Positions 16,912-24,279 of a DNA stretch of 64,000 bases are shown here, piece by piece; within the stretch, counting starts at the first letter, position 1; each line of letters starts with the position of its first letter. Below the pieces are notes generated by a model, which saw only the letters and a list, made by a program, of their open reading frames with translations, searched no databases and had not been told where the DNA came from. The stretch comes from Lachnoclostridium sp. Marseille-P6806 (GTDB lineage: Bacteria > Bacillota > Clostridia > Lachnospirales > Lachnospiraceae): positions 186,001-250,000 of the forward strand of contig NZ_LR130578.1 in NCBI RefSeq assembly GCF_900625025.1, written 5' to 3'. Both the position numbers and the translations under genes were made by a program.

Positions 16912-18216
16912 TTATTCCTGCACTGCGGCATTAAACTGTGCTTCCGCCGCCTCCAGCTCCGCATCCAGATCCGATCCGGCAAGAATATTCGGCGTCACAG
17001 CAAGAAGCGCCGCCTGCGCCTCGGCGGAGTAGGCGCCGGGATTAATGGACGGGATCTCCGCGATCCATCCGGCCAGCGTCGCATTGATCTGCTGCCCTCC
17101 GAAGAACTCATCCGCGGCGCTGTAGGCCTCTACATCGGATGCCGGAAGATAAGTTCCCATGATATTGGCTTTTTCTGCAAGTACATTATACAGCTCCGTG
17201 CTGCCGCCGAAGGTTTTTGCAAGGAACCTTGCCGCTTCCTCCGGATGTGCTCCGTTCGCAAGGACATAAATGGAGGAGCCGCCCTGGTTGGAACGGTTAA
17301 CCGCTCCCTCTACCCCATCGAGCGTCGGGATGGGCGCCAGCTTCCAGAGCCCGCTCTGATCCGTTCCTCCCTTGATGGTGGAGGTGATCCATGAGCCGCG
17401 AATGACACAGGCGACATCACCGCCATTGATCGCTCCCGCAAACTCGTTCCAGTCACTGACCTTTTTGACAAAGTCCCCGTCATTAAATTCCCGGAACAGA
17501 CGATATGCCTCTTTCAGCGCCGCATTGTTCACAAAATCTGCCTTTCCGGCGTCGTCCGTAAACCACGCCCCCGCAGACTGGAGCAGGATCTGCATATTGG
17601 CCACATCATTCGGATTGAAGGTCTGGAGGTAGTGTCCTTTCTCTCTCAGCTTCTTTCCCAGCTCCTCATACTCATCCCAGCTGAGCTCCTGCATATCCTC
17701 ATCCGTATAGCCTGCCTCTTCGATATAATCGGAGCGGTAAAACAGCCCTGCCACTCCCGTATCGAACGGAACCCCGTATCCGGCTCCGTCATAGGAGACA
17801 TACGCTTTTTTATAGGGAGCAAAATCATCATAATTCAGATAATCATCCATCGGCAGAAATGCGCCCGGATATGCCATCAGGTATCCCTGCGCATTCAGGT
17901 CGCTGATCGTGACAATATCCGGAAGTCCCTCTGTCACGCCCGAGGAAAGCACCGTATGGAGCTTTTCAAGGCAATCCGCCTTGCCCATTTCGACAAAATT
18001 GACCTTGACGGAATCATCCAGCTTGTCCGCTTCCTCAAAGGCCGCTCCGTTGAAGGAGGCATCCCAGCTCCACACCGTAAGCTCTGCCGGCTCCTCCTCT
18101 GTGCTCTGCGCAGAATCTGCTGCGGCAGCCGCCCCCTGCGAAGTGCTTCCGCAGCCCGCAAGCAGCGCCGCCGCCACTGCGGCCGTCAATACCATCGATA
18201 CCGCTTTCTTTTTCAT
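16912..18216 (-). CDS. Family-1 extracellular solute-binding lipoprotein (sugar)
   Basis: 434 aa, starting MKKKAVSMVLTAAVAAALLAGCG; the AGGAG site before this ATG fixes the start. The lipobox LLAGC marks Cys22 as the lipidated residue after signal-peptide cleavage, so it is anchored outside the membrane. The rest is a two-lobe binding fold of the MalE/UgpB type, with the family segment AARFLAKTFGGSTELYN. It captures an oligosaccharide for the two permeases that follow. The ligand is not readable from sequence; the co-operonic GH42 suggests a galactose- or arabinose-containing oligosaccharide. It is the first gene of this operon, behind a roughly 290-bp regulatory region. Confidence 0.92.
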   Translation of the reverse strand: MKKKAVSMVLTAAVAAALLAGCGSTSQGAAAAADSAQSTEEEPAELTVWSWDASFNGAAFEEADKLDDSVKVNFVEMGKADCLEKLHTVLSSGVTEGLPDIVTISDLNAQGYLMAYPGAFLPMDDYLNYDDFAPYKKAYVSYDGAGYGVPFDTGVAGLFYRSDYIEEAGYTDEDMQELSWDEYEELGKKLREKGHYLQTFNPNDVANMQILLQSAGAWFTDDAGKADFVNNAALKEAYRLFREFNDGDFVKKVSDWNEFAGAINGGDVACVIRGSWITSTIKGGTDQSGLWKLAPIPTLDGVEGAVNRSNQGGSSIYVLANGAHPEEAARFLAKTFGGSTELYNVLAEKANIMGTYLPASDVEAYSAADEFFGGQQINATLAGWIAEIPSINPGAYSAEAQAALLAVTPNILAGSDLDAELEAAEAQFNAAVQE

Positions 18217-18504
18217 AATTATACTGCTCCTCTCTCGGAATCTAAACTTTTCTAAACATAAGTAAACACATTTCATACACTGCCCGTTCCGTTCAGATAT
18301 ACTGATTTTATCTCTGAAACCGCTATCGTTCCATTCGCATTTTGCCGTTTTATATCGGATGTCTTTCTGCTATTATCAACAAAATATGATGCCGTCTCCG
18401 CCATATGTTTAGAAATATTTAGTTCGCATCACAAGCAGCCCTGACGGGACAGAGCTCCATACCGCTCCGTCAGAAGCCAAGACGCTTTCGACATGCCTTA
18501 TCGA
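18217..18504 (-). promoter_or_regulatory. Regulatory region of the transporter-LacI-GH42 operon
   Basis: There is no gene in 18217-18545. The region is AT-rich near the gene. Two copies of one 18-bp motif lie in opposite orientation: TGTTTAGAAAAGTTTAGA on the minus strand (18241-18258) and TGTTTAGAAATATTTAGT on the plus strand (18406-18423), 15 of 18 bases alike. Each contains two TTTAG half-sites 10 bp apart. A candidate promoter between them on the minus strand is TTGATA followed by GATATAAAA. A CTGACGG/CCGTCAG stem lies further upstream. The motif pair looks like operator sites for the LacI or AraC-type regulators of this locus; that is inference. Confidence 0.5.
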
Positions 18505-18556
18505 AACAGAAAAACAGGCATAAGCCCGGCAAAGCATCTGCCGGTTTACGCCTGTT
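18505..18556 (-). terminator. Rho-independent terminator overlapping the stop of the MGH1-type gene
   Basis: On the minus strand a stem of about 17 bp with small bulges (arms at 18513-18531 and 18538-18556) is followed by TTTTCTGTTT. The stop codon (18546-18548) lies within the stem. It separates the 23188-18546 operon from the next transporter operon. Confidence 0.85.
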
Positions 18557-19853
18557 CCTCCATCTCTGCCGCCATATTCAGCACCAGAATATTCCAGTTG
18601 AGAAAGCCGCCGTTCATGACGGGCCGCCCGTCCGCCGGGTCATAGTATTCATGCAGGCAGCCGTGCTCCTCAAGATCCTTTGAAAGAAGACGCACCGTTC
18701 CCTCATATATCTCTTTCGCCTCCGCTCGGAAGCCGTAATTCAGCATTCCGCGGAACACACAGTAATTCGCCACCAGCCATATCGGGCCCAGCCAGTCGGA
18801 CGGATTATTCGTAGCTTCGATCCGGTACATTTTCTCTCTCTTATCGAGCGTCGTGATGCCGTAGGCCGTCCCGAAAGCCTCGCTCCTCCTGTACCACTGC
18901 CGGAGGCTTTCCGCCTCCTCCTTTGTCGCAAATCCCGCGAGCATGGGAAGAAAGCCGCTCCATACCGCGATGCGTATCGGGATCGTCTTCCAGAAAACGC
19001 CGAGCCCTTGATGAAACCAGTCGTAAGCCCGGGTCCGGATATCCACATCCTGCGAATAGAAAAAGCCGTCCCTCCGGTCATACATTTCCCTGTGAATCGC
19101 CTTTTCGAGCGCCGCCCTGTGCGCCTCCGCCTCTGCGGCACGCCGTTCCTCCCGCTCTCTCACCGCACGATCGCCTTCCGGCGGTCCGCCGCTTCTTCCC
19201 CCGTCTGCGGCATCCGCGGCCCGGCGGAACAGCTTTTCCGCCGCGGCGAGCTCCATCACCATAAAGCTGTTGAGAAAAATATTGGCCGTCGAGGACTCGG
19301 GTCTGCCGAAAGAGGCAGGGTCATTGTCCATTCCGATCATGATGTCGTCGCGCCATACATACAGGCCGCAGGCCGCATTCCAGTAATTCTGCCGGTAGCA
19401 GTCAAAATAGCGGGCGATCTGCTCCGTGCTCTGTGTGATCCACGACCAGTCTCCGGTATATTCGCTGATGCATGCGATCTGCTGACACAGGAAAGGCTTG
19501 TGCATGTTCATGAGGCGCCCCTGCTTATGCTGAATATTGAGATAGGGCTCCGGCCACTCTCCCGCCTCGATCATCATCGGGATATAGCCGTCCGGGAGCT
19601 GCCAGTCCAGAAAATTCCGGACATTGCCCTTGGCATGACGGAGGACGCGCTCCTTAAGAGTGCCGCCCTTCATCCGGTCCAGCTGAGGGAGCAGCCCGTA
19701 CACACACCAGAATGTATCCCAGTCCCACACATTGCCGTCATAAACCGATCCGGGATCAATAAAAGGGAAGCGGATAAAGCTGCGCGGTTCTTTCAGCGTC
19801 TTTTCTGTATTCTCTTCGATATAACGGTAAAGCTCTTCTATATTTTCCATCAT
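18546..19853 (-). CDS. MGH1-type glycoside hydrolase (GH63/GH37-like clan)
   Basis: 435 aa without signal peptide. An (alpha/alpha)6-barrel enzyme is suggested by FPFIDPGSVYDGNVWDWDTFW near the start (the position of the catalytic acid in trehalase/GH63-like enzymes), STANIFLNSFMVMELAAAEKLF in the middle, and NNPSDWLGPIWLVANY plus GGFLNWN near the end. A charged, low-complexity insert of about 40 residues sits near residue 210-250. The family includes alpha-glucosidases, mannosylglycerate hydrolases and trehalases, so the substrate is uncertain. It is the last gene of the operon binding protein-permease-permease, suggesting it trims the imported oligosaccharide. The ribosome site is weak. Either of two adjacent ATGs could start it. 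Confidence 0.75.
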   Translation of the reverse strand: MMENIEELYRYIEENTEKTLKEPRSFIRFPFIDPGSVYDGNVWDWDTFWCVYGLLPQLDRMKGGTLKERVLRHAKGNVRNFLDWQLPDGYIPMMIEAGEWPEPYLNIQHKQGRLMNMHKPFLCQQIACISEYTGDWSWITQSTEQIARYFDCYRQNYWNAACGLYVWRDDIMIGMDNDPASFGRPESSTANIFLNSFMVMELAAAEKLFRRAADAADGGRSGGPPEGDRAVREREERRAAEAEAHRAALEKAIHREMYDRRDGFFYSQDVDIRTRAYDWFHQGLGVFWKTIPIRIAVWSGFLPMLAGFATKEEAESLRQWYRRSEAFGTAYGITTLDKREKMYRIEATNNPSDWLGPIWLVANYCVFRGMLNYGFRAEAKEIYEGTVRLLSKDLEEHGCLHEYYDPADGRPVMNGGFLNWNILVLNMAAEMEEQA

Positions 19854-19963
19854 AGAAAATCCGTATTAATCCCCATGCCGAAGCGCCCCTTGCGAGGCGC
19901 ACGGCGCAAAATTCGCGCAGGCGATTTTGCGGCTGTGATCAGAGGCAATTTGTGCAGACGAGG
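19854..19963 (-). repeat. Structured intergenic spacer carrying a recurrent CATGCCGAAGC element
   Basis: The spacer before the MGH1-type gene holds TTAATCCCCATGCCGAAGC (19866-19884). Two inverted repeats follow: GCGCC/GGCGC, and CGCAAAAT/ATTTTGCG around 19908-19933. Near-identical CATGCCGAAGC cores occur at 46941-46956 and 59777-59792, and a partial match ends the window. This looks like a small dispersed intergenic repeat. Confidence 0.45.
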
Positions 19964-20815
19964 TCATCCCTTGACCGCACCGGCCGTCATGCCCTCGATG
20001 ATTGTCTTATTGAGGATCGTGTACAGAACCAGCATAGGGACAATGCTCATGGATACCGATGCAAAAATCGCGCCCCAGTTTCTGGAGCCGAATTCATCCG
20101 AAAAGTACATCAGACCGGTCTGGATCGTCTTGAGCTCCGTGCTCGACACAAAGGTCATCGAAAAGAGCAGGTCGTTCCATTTGAAGAAAAACTGCAGCAC
20201 CAGCACGGTGACGATGGCATTCTTCATCAGCGGCACGATCACGCGGAACATCAGAGAATAGATGCCGCAGCCGTCTATGACCGCTGCCTCCATGATCTCA
20301 TCCGGGAAAGAACGCAGATATCCCGTAACCAGATAGACCGAGAGGGAAAGCCCGAACGCGATATAGGACAGAATCAGTGCGCTGCTCGTATTATACAGTC
20401 CGGCGCTGTTATAGATCTGAAACAGAGGAATCAGCGCCGTCGCGACCGGAACCATGATGCCGAGCTGAAAATACCGGTTGACAGCATTCCTGAATTTCCA
20501 GTCCATCTTGGTCACCGCAAAACCCACCGCCGAAGAGAAAATGACGATGAAGACCAGAGAAATCAGTGTGTCCACCAGTGAATTTCTAAAAAACGTAGAC
20601 ATGTGCCCCCTGTTCCACGCGTCGATATAGTTGCGAAAGTAGAAGCCGTCCGGCAGCGCATAGGCCGGCTTGGCCGACCATTCGCTGGATTTCTTGAATG
20701 ATGCCGTAAGCATCCAGAAGATCGGATAAATATCGATCAGACAGATCACAAAAATTATAACCTTCACCGCTGTCCCGGAGACTGTAAGCCGCTTCCTGTT
20801 CCTCTTGCTGTTCAT
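19964..20815 (-). CDS. Carbohydrate ABC transporter permease (MalG type)
   Basis: 283 aa from MNSKRNRKRLTVSG; a longer upstream frame overlapping the partner permease was rejected. AGGGG lies before the ATG. Six membrane helices are visible, with the EAA loop DEIMEAAVIDGCGIYSLMFRVIVPLM. The C-terminus is EGMTAGAVKG, standard for this subfamily. It pairs with the permease at 20856-21737 to import a sugar bound by the lipoprotein at 21818-23188. No dedicated ATPase gene is present. Confidence 0.92.
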   Translation of the reverse strand: MNSKRNRKRLTVSGTAVKVIIFVICLIDIYPIFWMLTASFKKSSEWSAKPAYALPDGFYFRNYIDAWNRGHMSTFFRNSLVDTLISLVFIVIFSSAVGFAVTKMDWKFRNAVNRYFQLGIMVPVATALIPLFQIYNSAGLYNTSSALILSYIAFGLSLSVYLVTGYLRSFPDEIMEAAVIDGCGIYSLMFRVIVPLMKNAIVTVLVLQFFFKWNDLLFSMTFVSSTELKTIQTGLMYFSDEFGSRNWGAIFASVSMSIVPMLVLYTILNKTIIEGMTAGAVKG

Positions 20816-20855
20816 AATAATAACCCCTATTATCCCGCGCGTTTCTTCCGCCTTG

Positions 20856-21737
20856 TCACTCCTCTTTCCTGTCAAACAGATTAATGAGCCCCGAGCCGAA
20901 AATGCACAGCAGGAAGATAAAGATCGCGATGACGGATCCGTAGCCCGCCTTGTTATAGGTGAAAGACACAGAATACATATACATGGACAGAGAACGCGTC
21001 GCCGTGCCCGGGCCTCCGTTTGTGAGAGCCAGCGCCGATTCGAACATCTTGACCGTTCCGGAAAAGGAGAACACCGCAGAGCTGATGAGCATCGGCCTGA
21101 GAAGCGGCGCAAGAATGCTCCGGAAGAGCTGCCAGCTGCTGCAGCCGTCGATCCGGCCCGCCTCTATGATGTCTCCGGGAATATCGAGCAGCGCACCATA
21201 GAGAATGATGGAGTGAAAGCCTATGCCGGTCCAGATATCCATGATAATCAGGGCCGGAAGAGCCGTCGAGGCCTGTCCGATCCACGGCTGTACGAGCTGC
21301 TGCAGGCCGATCCTCGAGAGCAGCGAATTCAAAAGGCCGTAATTGGGCTGAATCTCATAGATCTTGGCGAAGAGCTGGCCTACCGCTACCGTGGGCAAAA
21401 CCGTCGGAAAGAAAATGATGGTCCGGATGATATTCTTATATTTTTTAAGCCAGAAGCGGAACAGCAGCGCCATCAGAAGACCGCCTCCGACCTGCCCCAG
21501 CATGGTAAAACCGATATATTTCAGATTTACGGCGAGCGCTTCCAGAAAGTTCCTGTCCCGAAAGAGCTTCAGATAGTTTCCGAGGCCGCTGAATTTCCAT
21601 TTCAGTCCCGGCGTCCCGGAATAAAGCGAATAATAGAAAGACCAAAGAACCGGAAGCACCACAATAATCGAGTACAGGATCAGAGGAGGAAGAACAAACA
21701 GCGCTATCGCTTTTTTATTTCCAAGTACCTTCTTCAT
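20856..21737 (-). CDS. Carbohydrate ABC transporter permease (MalF type)
   Basis: 293 aa, six membrane helices, starting MKKVLGNKKAIALFVLPPL. It has the EAA loop GDIIEAGRIDGCSSWQLFRSILAPLL and the downstream conserved segment ALTNGGPGTATRSLSMYMY. It forms a heterodimeric channel with the next gene, 40 bp downstream. GAGG precedes the start. A GC-rich hairpin (21777-21802) lies between it and the binding-protein gene. Confidence 0.92.
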   Translation of the reverse strand: MKKVLGNKKAIALFVLPPLILYSIIVVLPVLWSFYYSLYSGTPGLKWKFSGLGNYLKLFRDRNFLEALAVNLKYIGFTMLGQVGGGLLMALLFRFWLKKYKNIIRTIIFFPTVLPTVAVGQLFAKIYEIQPNYGLLNSLLSRIGLQQLVQPWIGQASTALPALIIMDIWTGIGFHSIILYGALLDIPGDIIEAGRIDGCSSWQLFRSILAPLLRPMLISSAVFSFSGTVKMFESALALTNGGPGTATRSLSMYMYSVSFTYNKAGYGSVIAIFIFLLCIFGSGLINLFDRKEE

Positions 21738-21776
21738 AGGAACCTCATACCGCCTGAAGCCGGGATTTTCGCATCA

Positions 21777-21802
21777 CAGGCGGAGCCGGCCGGCCCCGCC
21801 TG
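21777..21802 (-). other. GC-rich intercistronic hairpin after the second binding-protein gene
   Basis: A 26-bp near-perfect palindrome (arms CAGGCGG and CCGCCTG around GCC/GGC) lies between the binding-protein stop and the first permease, without a T-run. It probably stabilises the upstream mRNA segment or reduces read-through, giving more binding protein than permease. Confidence 0.65.
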
Positions 21803-21817
21803 CATATTCTCTGCCTG

Positions 21818-23188
21818 TTACATTCCGGCCATATCCGCCGCGTCCTGAATGGACTGCATATACTCCTCCGGCGTCATTTCCCCGGACAGAAGAGTCTGTA
21901 CGTTCTGCTGCGCCGCATCAGAGACTTCGGAAACCATGGTGGATTCATACCATGTGAAAGCGCTGGTCGCCTTGCCCATCTCATCGAGAACGAGCTGCGT
22001 GTAGCCGCTCATATCCTCAGGCTGGGCCGAATAAGTATAGCCTTTGATGGATCCCTGCAGCTCCATCGCCACATCGCCGATATGCTCTACAAAGTATTTC
22101 ACGAACCATTTGGTCGCTTCATCCGTCTTTGCACTGGAGAGGCAGAGAATATTGCCGCAGTTCATCGAATAGGCGCCGGCGTCGCTGACCGCTTCGTCCA
22201 CGACCGGGACATTAAAGAAGCCGATCCCGTCCTCTCCCGCTTCATTGGCGCTCGCATCATTGAGATTGGAGGTGAACCATGATCCGTTATAAAAGACAGC
22301 GGCTTTCCCGGTCATCAGCATGGAACCCGCCGTGCCCATATCCACCGTATTGACGCCCTCCCCGAAATAGCCCTTGTCGGCCCATTCCTGAATTTTGGCT
22401 GCTGCATCCACATAGCCCTGCTCCGTGTAGGAAGCCTCCCCGGCCGCCGCTTTCCGCATGGCGTCCGCTCCGAGACTGCGCACCGTATAGGCGTTGATGA
22501 GGCGGGTTGCTCCCCACTTGTCTGCCGCACCGCAGGCGAGCGGCTGAATTCCGGCATCCTTGAGCTTCTGCAGAACCGTTTCGAATTCATCCCATGTTGC
22601 CGGTGCTTCCGTAATGCCCGCTTTCTCGAACAGCGCCTTGTTGTACCAGAAGCCCTCCACATTGAGGCCGAGCGGAAGGTCATAGATTGTGTCGGTACCG
22701 GAAAGCGTCTGCAGCAGAGAGGTGGCGGACGGCGTCACATAATCCGCAGAGCCGACCTCTTCAAGAAGCGCACCGATATCTGTGATCCGACCCGCCTCGA
22801 TCAGGTCCACGATCGGCTTACCGGACTCATAGGCAAACATGTCCGGAAGGTCGTTGGAGGATGCCAGCGTCGAAACCTTCTGCCGCAGGTCATCCGAAGC
22901 GACCAGCTCATACTCATAGGTAAAATTCGGATTGATTTTCTTATAGTCCTCACAGATTCTGGTAATAAGGACGCCGTTGTCATTATCCTCCGCCCAGATC
23001 GAAAGAATGTGGAAGTCCTTTGCAAGCTGAGGATCCTCTCCGGTAAAATCGCCGGACGCTGCGGCACTCTCCTCCGTCTCTGCCGCCGCTCCCGCCGCCG
23101 GCACATCAGCCGCCGAAGAGCCGCAGCCGGAAAGAAGAGCCGCCGTCATCGCGGCGCTCAGCATTGCCGCCAAAACCTTTTTCTTCAT
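21818..23188 (-). CDS. Family-1 extracellular solute-binding lipoprotein (sugar)
   Basis: 456 aa with a strong GGGAGGG before the ATG. The signal peptide MKKKVLAAMLSAAMTAALLSGCG ends in lipobox LLSGC, with Cys22 lipidated. An Ala/Glu-rich linker leads to the two-lobe sugar-binding fold, with the family segment AVFYNGSWFTSNLNDA in the second half. It delivers an oligosaccharide to the permeases at 20856 and 19964. It lies directly downstream of the YesM/YesN-type pair, which in Firmicutes commonly activates the neighbouring transporter, so that pair is the likely regulator. The ligand is unknown. Confidence 0.92.
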   Translation of the reverse strand: MKKKVLAAMLSAAMTAALLSGCGSSAADVPAAGAAAETEESAAASGDFTGEDPQLAKDFHILSIWAEDNDNGVLITRICEDYKKINPNFTYEYELVASDDLRQKVSTLASSNDLPDMFAYESGKPIVDLIEAGRITDIGALLEEVGSADYVTPSATSLLQTLSGTDTIYDLPLGLNVEGFWYNKALFEKAGITEAPATWDEFETVLQKLKDAGIQPLACGAADKWGATRLINAYTVRSLGADAMRKAAAGEASYTEQGYVDAAAKIQEWADKGYFGEGVNTVDMGTAGSMLMTGKAAVFYNGSWFTSNLNDASANEAGEDGIGFFNVPVVDEAVSDAGAYSMNCGNILCLSSAKTDEATKWFVKYFVEHIGDVAMELQGSIKGYTYSAQPEDMSGYTQLVLDEMGKATSAFTWYESTMVSEVSDAAQQNVQTLLSGEMTPEEYMQSIQDAADMAGM

Positions 23189-23247
23189 TTGTACCCTCCC
23201 TTTTTTGTTTTGATGTGGATTTTACACATCGAAATTGATTGGTTTTC

Positions 23248-23283
23248 CTTATATTTGAACAATATCACGGCACAATGCCGTGA
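23248..23283 (-). promoter_or_regulatory. Candidate promoter and palindromic operator before the second binding protein
   Basis: On the minus strand a -35-like TTGTGC and a -10-like TATAAG (23248-23253) are 16 bp apart. The -35 lies within a perfect 8-bp palindrome with a 3-nt spacer (TCACGGCA/TGCCGTGA, 23265-23283). The rest of 23189-23469 is an AT-rich leader with A/T runs and no gene. Confidence 0.45.
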
Positions 23284-23469
23284 AAAAAGGTCAAAAAATA
23301 TATATTACGTCCGCTTTTTTTAGGATTTTCAGAGATTCTTTGGATGTGTTGAAGATTTGACGGCACAGGCCGCAGAAAATGTCCTCTCCCTTTTCCGTCC
23401 CCTGCTTCTGCGGCAGGAATCGGCTTCCCGCCGCCGCAGCGCTGCACGACGCGAAGCGATGGCCGTTCT

Positions 23470-24279
23470 TTACCCCCGCTCCTTGTACTCACTGGGCGTC
23501 ATTCCCGTATTTTTCTTGAATATTTCATAAAAATAGTGCGGGTCATTATATCCCACCGCAGTTCCGACCTCCGAGGCTTTCCTGCCCTCCGCGAGCATTT
23601 GTTTGGCTTTTTCGATCCGTATCCCCGTCAGATATTTGATGAACGAAATCCCGACATTTTCCTTAAAGAGGACGCTGAGGTAGGCCGGGTTCATTCCCAC
23701 GAGTTCCGACAGCTCAAGCAGACCGATGTCCCTGTCATAATTCTGCTGAATATAAGACAGCACCCGGACGATCGCCGCATGGCCTCCGGCTTCTGCCCGC
23801 TCTGCCGCGGCATGCACATCGAAAGAGCTCTCCCCCGGCCATTCTGAAGTCTCGCCGCATTCCGAAGCTCTGCCGTCTTTTTCCCGGAGGGAAGCCCCCG
23901 CATCTCCTCTCTTTCTCTCCTCGTATCTCCCGAGAGCGGCCGCCAGCTTATCCTGCGTGATCGGCTTGTCGATATAATCCAGCGCACCCAGACGAAGCGC
24001 CGTCCTCACATATTCAAATTCCTGATAGCCGCTGATCACAATATATTCCGTCTCCGGCAGAAGCTCCCTGCAGGACTCGATGAGAGACAGACCGTCCATA
24101 TAGGGAATGCGTATGTCTGTGATGACCACATCCGGTCTTGTCTCCCGTATGAGCGTGAGTGCCGTCCGCCCGTCCTGCGCCGTCCCCGCCACCTTCGCCG
24201 GGGTTCCGAGCCTTCTAAGGAGAGCGCGGATCCCCTCGACTACAATGTATTCATCATCCACAACCACCAGTCTGTACAT
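23470..24279 (-). CDS. YesN-type response regulator with AraC DNA-binding domain
   Basis: 269 aa from MYRLVVVDDEYIVVEGI; this start is set by the receiver domain and overlaps the 3' end of the histidine kinase gene by 26 bp. The receiver domain (1-120) has the acidic pair Asp8-Asp9, phospho-acceptor Asp55 (VVITDIRIPYMDG) and a DKPIT lysine. After a variable linker (about 120-165) come two AraC helix-turn-helix motifs ending YNDPHYFYEIFKKNTGMTPSEYKERG. It should bind direct repeats upstream of sugar-uptake promoters when phosphorylated by the partner kinase. The gene order suggests it controls the transporter at 19964-23188 and perhaps its own operon. Confidence 0.93.
   Translation of the reverse strand: MYRLVVVDDEYIVVEGIRALLRRLGTPAKVAGTAQDGRTALTLIRETRPDVVITDIRIPYMDGLSLIESCRELLPETEYIVISGYQEFEYVRTALRLGALDYIDKPITQDKLAAALGRYEERKRGDAGASLREKDGRASECGETSEWPGESSFDVHAAAERAEAGGHAAIVRVLSYIQQNYDRDIGLLELSELVGMNPAYLSVLFKENVGISFIKYLTGIRIEKAKQMLAEGRKASEVGTAVGYNDPHYFYEIFKKNTGMTPSEYKERG

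Noticed and set aside
20816-21112. N-terminal extension of the MalG-type permease at 19964
   Set aside because: It overlaps the partner permease gene and is Arg/Ser-rich; the family start and ribosome site are at 20815.
23265-23283. Palindrome as terminator of the response-regulator gene
   Set aside because: The T-run is on the wrong side for minus-strand transcription, and it overlaps a promoter-like region.
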